A stretch of 64,000 nt of DNA from JAGQRJ01 sp041402045 (GTDB lineage Bacteria > Planctomycetota > J058): contig JAWKSZ010000014.1 of the NCBI GenBank assembly GCA_041402045.1, positions 76,594 through 140,593 on the forward strand, written 5' to 3'. The notes under the pieces are model-generated. The model saw only the letters and a list, made by a program, of their open reading frames with translations, ran no database searches and was not told where the DNA came from. Each line of letters opens with the position of its first letter. Position 1 is the stretch's first letter. The translations under genes were made by a program, and so were the position numbers. Shown here in pieces: positions 27,426 to 36,423 of the stretch.

Positions 27426-28472
27426 ATGTTCCTGCCCGTCGGAGACGCCCCGAACCCGCGCGAGACGCCGTGGGTGACCTACGGGTTGATCGCGCTGAAC
27501 GTGGCCGTGTTCCTCCTGCTCTGGCCCACGACCCGCGAGCGCCCGCGGCCCCATGACCCGCGGGTCGCCCGCTACTACCGGACCCTGGTCGAGGTCTACG
27601 GCGAGCCCACCGCGCAGGCCGCGGTGCGGGACCTGAGCGAATACGACCTGCTCGTGTTCGAGCACGGGTTCAAGCCGCGGGACCCCGAGCTGCGCGACCT
27701 GTTCAGCTCGCTGTTCCTGCACGGAGGGCTCCTGCACCTCGTGGGGAACCTGCTGTTCCTCTGGATCTTCGGCAACAACGTCGAGGTCCGCGCGGGACCT
27801 GGGCTGTATCTGTTCGGCTACCTGGCGACCGGCGCCCTGGCCGGCCTCGGCGACGCCTGCCTGCGCTGGGGCTCGCCGCTCCCGGCCGTCGGGGCCTCGG
27901 GGGCGATCAGCGGCGTGCTCGGCGCCTACTACCTCCTGTTCCCGGGCAACGTGGTCCGGGTCGCGGTGTTCCTGTTCCCGTTCCTGCTCGACGTGTGGGA
28001 GCTGCGCGCGCGGGTCGTGCTCGGCTTCTACGTGATCGTGCAGAACCTGCTCCCGGCGCTGATCACGACCGGAGAGGGCGGCGTGTCCTACGGCGCGCAC
28101 CTGGGCGGGTTCGTGGCCGGCGTCGCCGGGGCCTGGCTCCTGCGCGGGGCGGCGCCCGGGCCCGGAGACGCGGTCGACCTCAGCGCGCTCGCGCCGCTCG
28201 AGGTCGCGCGCCGCGCCGACGCGCTGGCGCACCCGCTGGACGCGGTCCGACTCTGGCAGCGCTACCTGCAGGCGGCGGGGCCCGCCCGCGAAGGGGACGC
28301 GCTCTTGGGCCTGGGCTACGCCCTCGCCCGCGCCGGGCGCCCGATCGAGGCCTACCAGCACGCCTACGCCGCCTGGACTCGCGCGACGCGCCACGCGAGC
28401 CGCGAGCGCGCGGCCGCGCTCATGCGCGCGCTGCAGGCGCAGGTGCAGGTGCCTCGGCGCTACGTGCGCTGA
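27426..28472 (+). CDS. Rhomboid family intramembrane serine protease with helical C-terminal domain
   Basis: 348 residues. Rhomboid core: FLHGGLLHLVGNLLFLWIFG, then AVGASGAISGVLGAYY with the nucleophile Ser near residue 158, and YGAHLGGFVAGVAGAWLL with the catalytic His near 224. The roughly 75-residue loop after the first helix is longer than in minimal rhomboids. Residues 250-348 form a soluble helical region like a single TPR or Sel1-type pair. It cleaves membrane proteins inside the bilayer. It sits 19 bases after rfbA and may be part of that transcript. Confidence 0.9.
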   Translation: MFLPVGDAPNPRETPWVTYGLIALNVAVFLLLWPTTRERPRPHDPRVARYYRTLVEVYGEPTAQAAVRDLSEYDLLVFEHGFKPRDPELRDLFSSLFLHGGLLHLVGNLLFLWIFGNNVEVRAGPGLYLFGYLATGALAGLGDACLRWGSPLPAVGASGAISGVLGAYYLLFPGNVVRVAVFLFPFLLDVWELRARVVLGFYVIVQNLLPALITTGEGGVSYGAHLGGFVAGVAGAWLLRGAAPGPGDAVDLSALAPLEVARRADALAHPLDAVRLWQRYLQAAGPAREGDALLGLGYALARAGRPIEAYQHAYAAWTRATRHASRERAAALMRALQAQVQVPRRYVR

Positions 28473-28518
28473 GGTCGCCGCGGTCGCGTCCCTGGCGTCG
28501 ATCTGGCAGGGTGGGCGC

Positions 28519-28932
28519 ATGAGCGACGCACCCACCGGCAACGGACCCTTCGACCTCAGCACGAACTTCGCCCACCTGGGCGTGGGCGCGACCGCCGTCC
28601 CCGAGCCCGCCTTCGACGGCATGGCCTGGTACCAGGGCTACGGCGAGCGCCACGCGAGCGACGGCGCCGAGGCGCGGCTCGTGAGCCTGCACACGTTCTC
28701 CGAGCCCTGGGGCATGTGGGAAATGCACCCGCGGGGGGCGGAGCTGGTGCTCGTGACCGCGGGGAGGCTGACCCTGATCCAGGAGCAGGACGGCGTGGAG
28801 CAGCGGATCGAGCTCTCCGCGGGGCAGTACGCGATCAACCCGCCGGGCACCTGGCACACCGCCGACGCCAGCGCGCCGGCGACCGCGGTGTTCATAACCG
28901 CCGGTGTGGGTACCCAGCACCGCCCGCGCTAA
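28519..28932 (+). CDS. Cupin domain protein
   Basis: 137 residues with one cupin barrel: motif 1 is represented by GMWEMHPRGAELVLVTAGRL and motif 2 by GQYAINPPGTWHTADAS. Likely metal ligands are the His and Glu of motif 1 and the His of PGTWH. Small single-domain cupins serve as isomerases, dioxygenases or sensors; the sequence does not tell which. It lies at the end of the 22.5-29 kb plus-strand group, just before the repeat cluster. Confidence 0.85.
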   Translation: MSDAPTGNGPFDLSTNFAHLGVGATAVPEPAFDGMAWYQGYGERHASDGAEARLVSLHTFSEPWGMWEMHPRGAELVLVTAGRLTLIQEQDGVEQRIELSAGQYAINPPGTWHTADASAPATAVFITAGVGTQHRPR

Positions 28933-28956
28933 CGCGCCTCGATCCATGGCGTGCCC

Positions 28957-29214
28957 GAGCTCGTCGACTCACTCGTCGGGTGTCCTGGGTGCATGTACGG
29001 AGTGAGTCGACTCACTCGTCGGGTGCCCCTGGGACAGGTACGGAGTGAGTCGACTAACTCGTCGGGTGTCCTGGGTGCGTGTAAGGAGTTAGTCGACTAA
29101 CTCGTCGGGTGTCCTTGGTGCAGGTACGGAGTGAGTCGACTAACGCGTCGGGTGTCCTGGGTGCATGTAAGGAGTGAGTCGACTCACTCGTCGGGTGTCC
29201 TTGCCATAGGGAGG
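28957..29214. repeat. 43-bp tandem array built on an 18-bp perfect palindrome, six copies
   Basis: GTCGAC recurs at 28963, 29006, 29049, 29092, 29135 and 29178, an exact 43-base period. The unit is GAGTGAGTCGACTCACTC (its own reverse complement) plus a conserved 25-base linker starting GTCGGGTGTCC. Copy 4 has GAGTTAGTCGACTAACTC, a paired change that keeps the palindrome. Copies 3 and 5 are half-changed. The linkers are nearly identical, so this is not CRISPR. The period is not a multiple of three and no frame is credible. Confidence 0.9.
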
Positions 29215-29274
29215 GAGTGCCCGGCTTTCTGTGTATGGCGCAGCGGCTGGGGTACTGGGGACGCGGCGATCCAA

Positions 29275-29508
29275 GGCGGGCAGATGCCTTTGACCGCAAA
29301 GGACGCAAAGGACGCAAAGGGACGCAAAGGCTGGCGACTCCGAACGCTGCGAGGAAGCCGCGGACCCTGCTCGTGACGAGGTTCGAGGTAGCTCCGCCCG
29401 ATCCGGACCCGGCGGAGCTGGTGCTGCGCGGGAACTCCTGTCCCAGCCGACCTTTGCGTCCCTTTGCGTCCTTTGCGTCCTTTGCGGTTCAAGCGCATCT
29501 ACCCGGCC
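29275..29508. mobile_element. Inverted-arm repeat element, copy B (MITE-like)
   Basis: Left arm 29275-29330 starts GGCGGGCAGATGCC and continues with GGACGCAAA-type units. Right arm 29451-29508 is its inverse, ending GCATCTACCCGG. The 120-base interior contains GGTAGCTCCGCCCGAT (29388-29403), which recurs inverted beside the single arm at 53 kb. It lies between the 43-bp and 42-bp arrays. No coding capacity. Confidence 0.65.
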
Positions 29509-29518
29509 TCGACCCGCT

Positions 29519-29775
29519 AGGTCCCTGGACAGCCGAGCTGCCGTACGACCTCGGGCACACCGGTCCCAGGACAGGTAACGCGGCGGTCGACCTCGAGCCC
29601 ACCGGTTCCGGGACAGGTAACGCGGCGGTCGACCTCGGGCACACCGGTTCCGGGACACGTAACGCGGCGTACGACCTCGAGCACACCGCCGGGACACGTA
29701 ACGCGGCGGTCGACCTCGAGCCCACCGGTCCCGGGACACCCGAGCTGCCGTACGACCTCCAGCGCAGGCGCTCGG
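29519..29775. repeat. 42-bp tandem array, about six copies
   Basis: The anchor GACCTCG/GACCTCC appears at about 29547, 29589, 29631, 29673, 29712 and 29754. The period is 42 except for a 3-base deletion in copy 4. The unit contains GTCGACCTCGAGCCCACCGG and TTCCGGGACAGGTAACGCGG. Both ends carry CGAGCTGCCGTACGACC. Because 42 is a multiple of three, every frame shows a 14-residue periodicity. No start, ribosome site or homology supports translation. Confidence 0.8.
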
Positions 29776-30009
29776 GACCTGTAAAGCCCGGCATGACTTC
29801 CGGTTGGGCGATATCGCCCGGGGGTGCAATTCGGGAACTTCGTTCGCGTCCAACCGCGAACGCCGTGCAGTCCTGGCACGCAGCCCCGCGCGGGGGATCG
29901 CCGTAAACGTCGTGTTCGTAGGGCGTCTGACGCTTCTGTGACGCAGGAACAGGACTTGCACTACGCAGGGGGAGACAAGGGCGGAGTGAGGAGGCAGGAG
30001 GTCCTCCCA
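29776..30009 (+). promoter_or_regulatory. Leader region of the receptor kinase, no clear element
   Basis: About 230 bases between the 42-bp array and the kinase start. It contains a ribosome-site-like GAGGCAGGAGG just before ATG 30010. I see no convincing -35/-10 pair, operator or riboswitch. Confidence 0.3.
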
Positions 30010-32639
30010 ATGGCCGAGTTCCTCGACAGCCGAACCCTGGGTGCGAGCGCGTCCGGGGCGTTCGAGGCCCCTGCGGCGCAGCGGATCGGACGCTTCGAGC
30101 TGCGGCGCGAGATCGCCCGCGGCGGCATGGGGATCGTGTTCGAAGCCTACGACCCGGACCTGCGCCAGCGCGTGGCCCTCAAGCTGCTCCACCCCTGGAG
30201 CGCGGCGGACGACGAGACGCGCTTCCGCCGCGAGGCCCAGGTGATCGCGCGCCTGCGCCACCCGAACGTGGTCCGCGTCTACGCCCTGGGCCGCGACTGC
30301 GGGCGCTCCTACCTCGTGCTCGACTACGTCGACGGCGAGTCCCTGGCGCAGCGCCTGGAGCGCGTGGGCGGCACGCTCTCGGGGCTGGAGGCGATCGACG
30401 TGCTCGAGCCGATCGCGCGCGCCGCGCACTACGCCCACTGTCGCGGCGTCGTGCACCGCGACCTCAAGCCGGCGAACGTGCTCCTGCCCCGGCTCGGCGG
30501 GCCCCAGCTCGTCGACTTCGGCCTGGCCAAGGACCTCACGGCCTCGAACCCCCTGACCCAGCACGGCGAGCTCCTGGGCACCCCGCCCTACATGGCGCCG
30601 GAGCAGGTCGTGGGCGCGCCCCTCGACTCGCGCACCGACGTCTACGGCCTGGGGGCCACGCTCTACCGCACGCTCACCGGGCGGCACCCCTACGACGGCG
30701 CGCTGCTCGAGGTCCTCGACGCGGTGGTCAACGCGCCGGTGCCCTGCCCCAGCGACGTGGTCGAGGTCGACCCGCGCCTGGCCGCGATCAGCCGGCGCTG
30801 CATGGCCAAGGACCCCGCGCAGCGCTACCCGACCGCCGAGGCGGTGGCCGAGGCCCTCGCCGCCTGCCGCGCCCCCGCGCTCAGCCTGCGGGTGTTCGGC
30901 TCGACCTTCGCCCTCCCCGCGGCGGCGACCTTCTTCTACGGGCGCGCGCCCGAGGAGACCCCGCCCGGGACCCGGCTCCTGCGCCGGCGGAGCCTGCTGC
31001 CCATGGCGGCCTCGCTGGTCGCCGCCTGCGCCGTGCTGCCCCTGGCGGGGCTGCTCCTGAGCGGCGACGGGCGACGCGGCGCCGTCGCGGCCAAGGAGGG
31101 CGCGAGCGAGCGCGTGGCCCGCGGCGCGAGCCCCGGCTCGAGCGGCTGGAGGAGGGCCACGTCGTGCTCGCCACCCTGGCCGCGGAGGAGGAGCTCGCGC
31201 CCACGGGCGTCGAGCCCGCGTCCGAGCCCGAGGTCGAGCCCTTGCGCGAGACCGGCTCGCGGAGCGAGGTCGAGGTCCCGTCCAGGGAGACCGCCGACGC
31301 GCCCGCGGCGAACCGCGGCCCGGCGGCCGCCGACGCGCCCGGCGCCGTGGCGCTGCCCGGGCCCGCGGTCTACGCCGAGCTCGAGTCCGGCGCGGGGTCC
31401 GCCCTCGAGGTCACGCCCCTGATCGCGCTGGGCCCCGAGCCCCCGCAGGCGTCGATCGCCCCCGAGGTCAGCGCGCGCCGCGCCGCGCCCCGGCCCTTCG
31501 CGCCGGAGCCCGCGCCGGCGCTGGTCTCCCCGGGGCTCCCGTCCTTCGTCGAGCCGGAGCCGGTCGCGGACGCGGTGTCCCTGGCCCTGGCCAGCTACCG
31601 CGAGCCCCTCCCCGCGGCGGCGGCGCCCTACGCCGAGCTCCTGACCCTCGACGGCCGCGGGAGCGACTACCGCAGCGTGCCCTTGAGCCAGACCCTCGGG
31701 CGCAGCCCGAGCGCGCTGCTCGTGGCCTTCGACCCGCTGGTGTTCGCGGCCCAGGGCGCCCAGGTCGACTGGCTGCTCGCCGACGAGGTGCGGCGCGACG
31801 CGGTGCTCCCCGCGGAGGTGGCGAGCGTCGCGGTCGTGCGCGGCGAGGCCTTCGTCGGGACTCGGGGCGCTGACGCCGGCGACGTGTATCGACGCAGCGT
31901 CGACGGGCGCTGGGACCTGAGCTACGACGGCCAGGGCGAGCTCGCGCTGTGCGCGAGCCTCCAGGGCGAGCTCTACGCGGTCGAGTGGAGCGCCGCGGCC
32001 GGGGCGCGGGTCCTGCGCCGCGAGCGCGGCCGCGGGCAGGCGACCTGGGTCGCGGTCGGGCGCCTGGGCCTCGAGCGCCCGACCCGCGTGGCCTCGAGCG
32101 GGAGCGCGCTGTGGGTGGCCTGCGCCAGCGAGAGCGCCGACGCGCTCGCGCTCTACGCCGGCGGGGGCAACACCTGGCGCCGGGTCGAGCTCGGGCGCAG
32201 CGGGTCCTCCCGCGGGCGTCAGGCCGCCGAGGTCACGGCCCTGCTCCCGCTGCGCGGGAACCTGTTCGCGTCGGTGGTCTACCGCGACCCGCGCAGCGGG
32301 CGGCCCGAGGGCGGCGAGCTCCTGGCCGGGGCCCTCGACGGCGGGCGGCTGGAGCTCGAGCGCCTGGGCGAGCGCCTGCCGCCGGGGGACGCGCCCCTGA
32401 GCCTCGCGTTCCACGAGGCCACGCTCTACGTGGGCACCCAGCAAGGGCGCCTGCTCTACCTGCGCCCGGACGGCGACCGCGACGCGCCGCGCATGGACGA
32501 GCTGGAGTGGGGCGAGGACCCCGCGCCCGGCTCGCTCGGGGTCCACAGCCTGATCCCGCGGCAGAACGGCGCGCTCTTGCTCGGGCTCCACGGCCCGGGC
32601 TCGAGCGAGGTCGCGATCCGCGTGCGCGGCGTGCGCTAG
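30010..32639 (+). CDS. Transmembrane Ser/Thr protein kinase with outer sensor domain (frame broken near 31120)
   Basis: Start ATG 30010 behind GGAGG. Kinase domain about residues 27-290: glycine loop ARGGMGIVFEA, VALKLL lysine, catalytic [32 protein letters not shown] membrane helix follows (LLPMAASLVAACAVLPLAGLLL, about 333-355). Then the frame fails between about 31080 and 31135, and the sequence continues one frame over (ERLEEGHVVLATLAAEEEL) through an acidic Pro-rich linker into a beta-rich domain of about 330 residues that resembles propeller blades (SVAVVRGEAFVGTRGAD; RVASSGSALWVACASES). One missing base restores an 870-residue PknB-like receptor kinase. Confidence 0.82.
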
Positions 32640-32713
32640 GGGCACACCTCAGAGCTGCTCTTGGCGAGTCAGCGAGCGCCGGACACACTGCAGGTCCACT
32701 CGCCGAGGTGCGC

Positions 32714-33751
32714 ATGACCCACCGCTCGCTGTCGACCCTCCTGATCCTGCTCGCGTGCGCGGGCCCGGCGCTCGCCGACGACGCCGCAGCGAGCGCGGCG
32801 CCCGCCCCGCGCCTGAAGCTCGAGGGCAGCCAGCGGGGCGTGGCCCTCGCGCCCAAGGGCAACCGCGTGCTGTGGTTCGAGCGCCACGAGGGCCGCTACC
32901 GGTTCTTCTTCAGCGACACCCAGGGGATCGCGCCGCAAGAGGTGGTCCGCGTCGACGCGCGCAGCCCCGGCCAGCTCGAGCACGTGCTGAACGGCGGGCT
33001 GCGGCAGTGGGCGCCGGACAGCTCGCGCTTCGGCTTCGCCACCGTGGAGCGCGGCGTGCTGCGCGCGGGGATCGCCCAGCTCGACGGCACGACCGAGCTC
33101 TTCGACGACACCGAGCCCCGGGCCGCCGTCGAGACCCACTCGCTGTGCTTCGCGCCGGAGGGCGGCGGCGGCTGGTACGTGGAGGGGCGCTCCGCCGGGA
33201 TCGCCCCCAAGTCGACGATCCACACCTTCGACGCCGACGGGGAGCGCGGCGAGCCGGTGTTCGAGGTCCAGCAAGCGTTGGTCACCGCGCTCGAGCCGTC
33301 GCCCGACGGCGCGCGCCTGGCGTTCTTCCTCGGCACCAAGCAGGGGCGGCGCGTCGCGATCCTCGACCTCACGAGCGGGGTCCACGTGACCTCGGGCGTC
33401 GTGCGCGTGATCGACCACCTGGGGCGTCCGCGCCTGTTCTGGACGGCCGACTCCGAGGCCGTCGTGTTCACCGCGCGCAGCGGCCCCGGCGTGTGGCCGG
33501 CGAGCGTGCTGCGCTTCGACGCGACGGGCGCCGAGCTGCGGGCGCTGGTCTCCTCGGAGACCTGGGCGGTGTTCGGCGTCAGCGCGCAGGGTGAGGTGAG
33601 CCTGGTCGATCCCCACGGGCGGGCCGCGGCGCTGCTGAACCCCACGACCGGCGAGCGCCGCGCCGCGCCGGGGAACCTGGCGATCGGGCAGGAGTCCCCG
33701 CGCAGCGCGCTGCTCTACGAGCCGGAGTCGGGTCAGCTCTGGCTCGAGTGA
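32714..33751 (+). CDS. Secreted beta-propeller-like (TolB/PD40-type) protein
   Basis: 345 residues from ATG 32714. Signal peptide LSTLLILLACAGPALADD. Blade-like repeats of the PD40/TolB type: GVALAPKGNRVLWFERHEG, GLRQWAPDSSRFGFATVE, LEPSPDGARLAFFLGT, RLFWTADSEAVVFTARSG. It has no catalytic motif. It follows the receptor kinase by 74 bases on the same strand, and both carry propeller-like outer parts. A shared sensing or binding job is possible but not shown. Confidence 0.75.
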   Translation: MTHRSLSTLLILLACAGPALADDAAASAAPAPRLKLEGSQRGVALAPKGNRVLWFERHEGRYRFFFSDTQGIAPQEVVRVDARSPGQLEHVLNGGLRQWAPDSSRFGFATVERGVLRAGIAQLDGTTELFDDTEPRAAVETHSLCFAPEGGGGWYVEGRSAGIAPKSTIHTFDADGERGEPVFEVQQALVTALEPSPDGARLAFFLGTKQGRRVAILDLTSGVHVTSGVVRVIDHLGRPRLFWTADSEAVVFTARSGPGVWPASVLRFDATGAELRALVSSETWAVFGVSAQGEVSLVDPHGRAAALLNPTTGERRAAPGNLAIGQESPRSALLYEPESGQLWLE

Positions 33752-33816
33752 GCGCCGCGCCCCCTCCTTGATCCCGGGCGGGCGCCAGGCACAATCGCTG
33801 ACCTGGAGGTCGTCCC

Positions 33817-34875
33817 ATGGCGCGCAAGTTCAACTTCGGAGCCGGTCCCGCCGTGCTCCCCGTCGAGGTGGTCGAAGAGGCGCGGGACAACCTGCTGGAG
33901 TACGGCTCGAGCGGGCTCGGCGTCATGGAAATGAGCCACCGCGGCAAGCACTACATGGAGATCCAGGAGCAGGCGGGCGCCTCGATCCGGCGCCTGCTCG
34001 GCGCCGACGACGACTGGGAGCTGGTGTGGCTCACCGGCGGCGCCTCGACCCAGTTCTTCATGGTCCCCATGAACCTCGGCGCCAAGCCCGCGGACTACAT
34101 TGTCACCGGCACCTGGAGCCAGAAGGCCGTGGTTGAGGCCAACAAGCTGGGCGAGGCCAAGGTCGCCGCGTCGAGCGAGGACACCGGCTTCGACCGGATC
34201 CCGCGCGAGCTCGAGCTCTCCGCCGGCGCCTCCTACGTGCACATGACGTCCAACAACACGATCTACGGGACCCAGTTCCGTGAGGCGCCGGAGGTCGAGG
34301 CGCCGCTCGTGTGCGACGCGAGCTCGGACATTCTCTCGCGCCCGCTGAAGCTCGAGCGCTACGGCCTGATCTACGCCGGCGCGCAGAAGAACCTCGGCCC
34401 CGCCGGTGTGACCCTGGTCCTGGTGCGCAAGGCGCTGCTCGACCGCGCGCCCAAGACGCTCCCGACCATGCTCGACTACCGCACCCACGTTAAGAAGGAC
34501 TCGGCCTTCAACACCCCGCCGACCTTCCCGATCTATATCGTCGGGCTGGTGGCCAAGTGGCTCGAGGCCCAGGGCGGGCTCACGGCCATGGCCGCGCGCA
34601 ACCATGCCCAGGCCGACAAGCTCTACGGCTGTATCGACCGCCACGACCTGTATCGCGGCCACGCGCAGCCGGACAGCCGCTCCCACATGAACGTGACCTT
34701 CAAGCTGGCCGAGCCCGAGCGCGAGGCCGACTTCCTGGCCCAGGCCGCCGAGCGCGGGCTGCTCGGGCTCAAGGGCCACCGCAGCGTGGGCGGCATGCGC
34801 GCCTCGATCTACAACGCCATGCCCGACGAAGGCGTCGACGCCCTGGTCGCGTTCATGGACGAGTTCGCCGGCTAG
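33817..34875 (+). CDS. serC: Phosphoserine aminotransferase
   Basis: 352 residues, normal length. FNFGAGPAVLPVEVVEEARD at the start, EMSHRGKHYMEI, LTGGASTQFFMVPMNL, TSNNTIYGTQF, DASSDILSRPL, and YAGAQKNLGPAG with the PLP Lys at residue 191. GHRSVGGMRASIYNAMP near the C-terminus binds phosphate. It converts 3-phosphohydroxypyruvate to phosphoserine using glutamate, in serine and PLP synthesis. Neighbours are unrelated, and no serA or serB is nearby. Confidence 0.97.
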   Translation: MARKFNFGAGPAVLPVEVVEEARDNLLEYGSSGLGVMEMSHRGKHYMEIQEQAGASIRRLLGADDDWELVWLTGGASTQFFMVPMNLGAKPADYIVTGTWSQKAVVEANKLGEAKVAASSEDTGFDRIPRELELSAGASYVHMTSNNTIYGTQFREAPEVEAPLVCDASSDILSRPLKLERYGLIYAGAQKNLGPAGVTLVLVRKALLDRAPKTLPTMLDYRTHVKKDSAFNTPPTFPIYIVGLVAKWLEAQGGLTAMAARNHAQADKLYGCIDRHDLYRGHAQPDSRSHMNVTFKLAEPEREADFLAQAAERGLLGLKGHRSVGGMRASIYNAMPDEGVDALVAFMDEFAG

Positions 34876-34888
34876 GCGCGGCGGGCTC

Positions 34889-35491
34889 GTGGAGCCCCTG
34901 CTGGTCCTGGTCGGCGCGTTCTTCGCGCTGGTCCTGCTCCTCGTCGTCGCTTCCTGGGTCGTGCCCGGCTTCTCGCAGCCGCAGCCGAAGGACGGGCTAG
35001 GGCCCGAGGAGGTCGCGCGGGTCTACCGCGCGCTGGCCGGGTTCGCCCTCGCCGACGGCCAGATCGAGGTCGACGAGCGTCAGCGCCTGACGACCTTCGG
35101 GATCCGACACGGCCTCGGCGCTCCCGCGATCGAGGCCCTCGAGCGCCAGGCTCGGCAGGGCGTGCCCTCCGTCGGACCCGGCGCCGCCGAGCGCGCCGCG
35201 TTGCGGGAAGCCCTCGAGCGCTTGGTCCGCGGGCGCGGGAGCCTGTCCCCTGCGGAGACGACGTACCTGGCGCGGCTGGAGCACGCCCTCGACCCGGACG
35301 GCGAGGTCGACGTCGCCGGGCAGGGCACGAACCTGCGCTGCGTCTACTGCCACGACGGCTTCGCCCAGGGCGCGCGGCGCTGCGTCGGGTGCGGCGCGCT
35401 CCTGCACGCCGAGTGCTGGGAGGAGGCCGGCGGCTGCCCGACCCCGAGCTGCCGTCCGCCGACGCGCGAGGGGCCGCGCGAGCGCGCCTGA
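34889..35491 (+). CDS. Membrane-anchored TerB-like / prokaryotic RING-finger protein (copy 1)
   Basis: 200 residues, GTG start 13 bases after serC. One N-terminal helix (LLVLVGAFFALVLLLVVASWVV), a TerB-like helical domain (YRALAGFALADGQIEVDERQ, residues about 45-130), then a zinc finger CVYCHDGFAQGARRCVGCGA, LLHAECWEEAGGC, matching Prok-RING family 1 (CxxC...CxxC...H..EC...C). TerB domains may sense metals or stress; RING-type fingers mediate protein contacts. A tandem paralogue follows. Confidence 0.78.
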   Translation: MEPLLVLVGAFFALVLLLVVASWVVPGFSQPQPKDGLGPEEVARVYRALAGFALADGQIEVDERQRLTTFGIRHGLGAPAIEALERQARQGVPSVGPGAAERAALREALERLVRGRGSLSPAETTYLARLEHALDPDGEVDVAGQGTNLRCVYCHDGFAQGARRCVGCGALLHAECWEEAGGCPTPSCRPPTREGPRERA

Positions 35492-35621
35492 GCGGGGGTG
35501 TCTCCCGGGTTGACGGACTGGACCGGCGGGTGAGCCGCAAGGGCGTCCGGTTCACCTCAAGTCCTTTGAGCTCCGCCGCAGGGGCTGGCTCTCGAGCTGC
35601 TGGGGGTGGGGCGGAGGACGC

Positions 35622-36348
35622 CTGAAGACCCCGGCCAACGCTCAACCGACCGACTGGACCGACCTCTGGCGCGGGCTGCTGCTCGCCGCGGTGGCGGTGC
35701 CGTGCCTGTTCGGGGGCATGCTGATCGGCGGGGGCCTCGGCGGTGTGCGAGTCCCTCGGGTTCTACGCCCTCGCGCCGTGGGTGGCGGGGCTGGTGTGCT
35801 TCTCGACGCCGGCGCTCGCCGTGGGGTTCGTGCTCCCGCGCGCTGGACGAGGGCGCGCAGCCGTCGCTGGGTCCCGCCGCCGCGGCCGCGTCTACCGCGT
35901 GCTCGCGCGGTTGGCGTTGGCGGACGGGCCCCTGGCGCCAGCGGAGCGCATGCGCCTGGTGCGCGCGCGGCGGCGGCTGGCGCTGAGCGACAGCGCGGCC
36001 CGGGCCCTCGAGCGCGACGCCGCGGAGGGTCGGCTGCGGGTGGGGCGCCGGCGCGCCGAGCGCCGCGTCCTCGACGCCGAGCTCCAGGCGCTCTTCGCCG
36101 AGCGCCAGCCCTCGCCCGAGGCCGCGGCGCTCCTCGAGTCCCTGGGCCGCGTCGTGCGCGGCGACCGCGAGGTCGCGGCCAGCGACGGCGTGCGCTGCGC
36201 CTACTGCCACGACGGCTTCGAACAGGCCGCCGCGCGCTGCGGCGGGTGCGGGACCCTGCTCCACGCCGAGTGCCGCCGCGAGCTCGGGCGCTGCCCGACA
36301 CCCGGGTGCAGCGCTCCGGCGCTGGCGCCGACCCGGACGCGGGTCTGA
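35622..36348 (+). CDS. Membrane-anchored TerB-like / RING-finger protein (copy 2, frame broken)
   Basis: Paralogue of the gene just upstream. The C-terminal 150 residues are intact (VYRVLARLALADGPLAPAER, then CAYCHDGFEQAAARCGGCGT, LLHAECRRELGRC). The front part reads well only by changing frame near 35742, 35840 and 35880: TDWTDLWRGLLLAAVAVPCL (helix), GFYALAPWVAGLVCFSTPAL (helix), then LDEGAQPSLGPAAAA, which matches PKDGLGPEEVA in copy 1. The start is uncertain: GGAGG lies five bases before a CTG at 35622, which may be a misread ATG or GTG. Probably an intact gene in a poorly called stretch. Confidence 0.6.
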
Positions 36349-36356
36349 ACCAACGG

Positions 36357-36385
36357 CGACGGGCGGCCACGAGGACCGCCCGTCG
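36357..36385. terminator. Bidirectional terminator hairpin
   Basis: CGACGGGCGG and CCGCCCGTCG pair perfectly over 10 bp with a 9-base loop, between two convergent genes (stops at 36348 and 36424). Confidence 0.7.
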
Positions 36386-36423
36386 ACAGGACTCGGTCTG
36401 GAAGCCGAGGGGCCCCCTAGGAA

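Noticed and set aside
28957..29214. Possible CRISPR array (palindromic repeats at regular spacing)
   Set aside because: The 25-base segments between palindromes are nearly identical instead of unique, and there are no cas genes in the window.
29870..29890. Sigma-54 promoter (CTGGCACGCAGCCCCGC) before the receptor kinase
   Set aside because: The -24-like TGGCACG is present but the -12 element lacks TTGC; not supportable.
29140..29906. Long open frames across the repeat island (for example arginine-rich RGRPPRY and plus-strand GNAAVDLEPTGSGT frames)
   Set aside because: They arise from the 42-bp period being divisible by three in GC-rich DNA. All frames are open, none has a ribosome site or family match.
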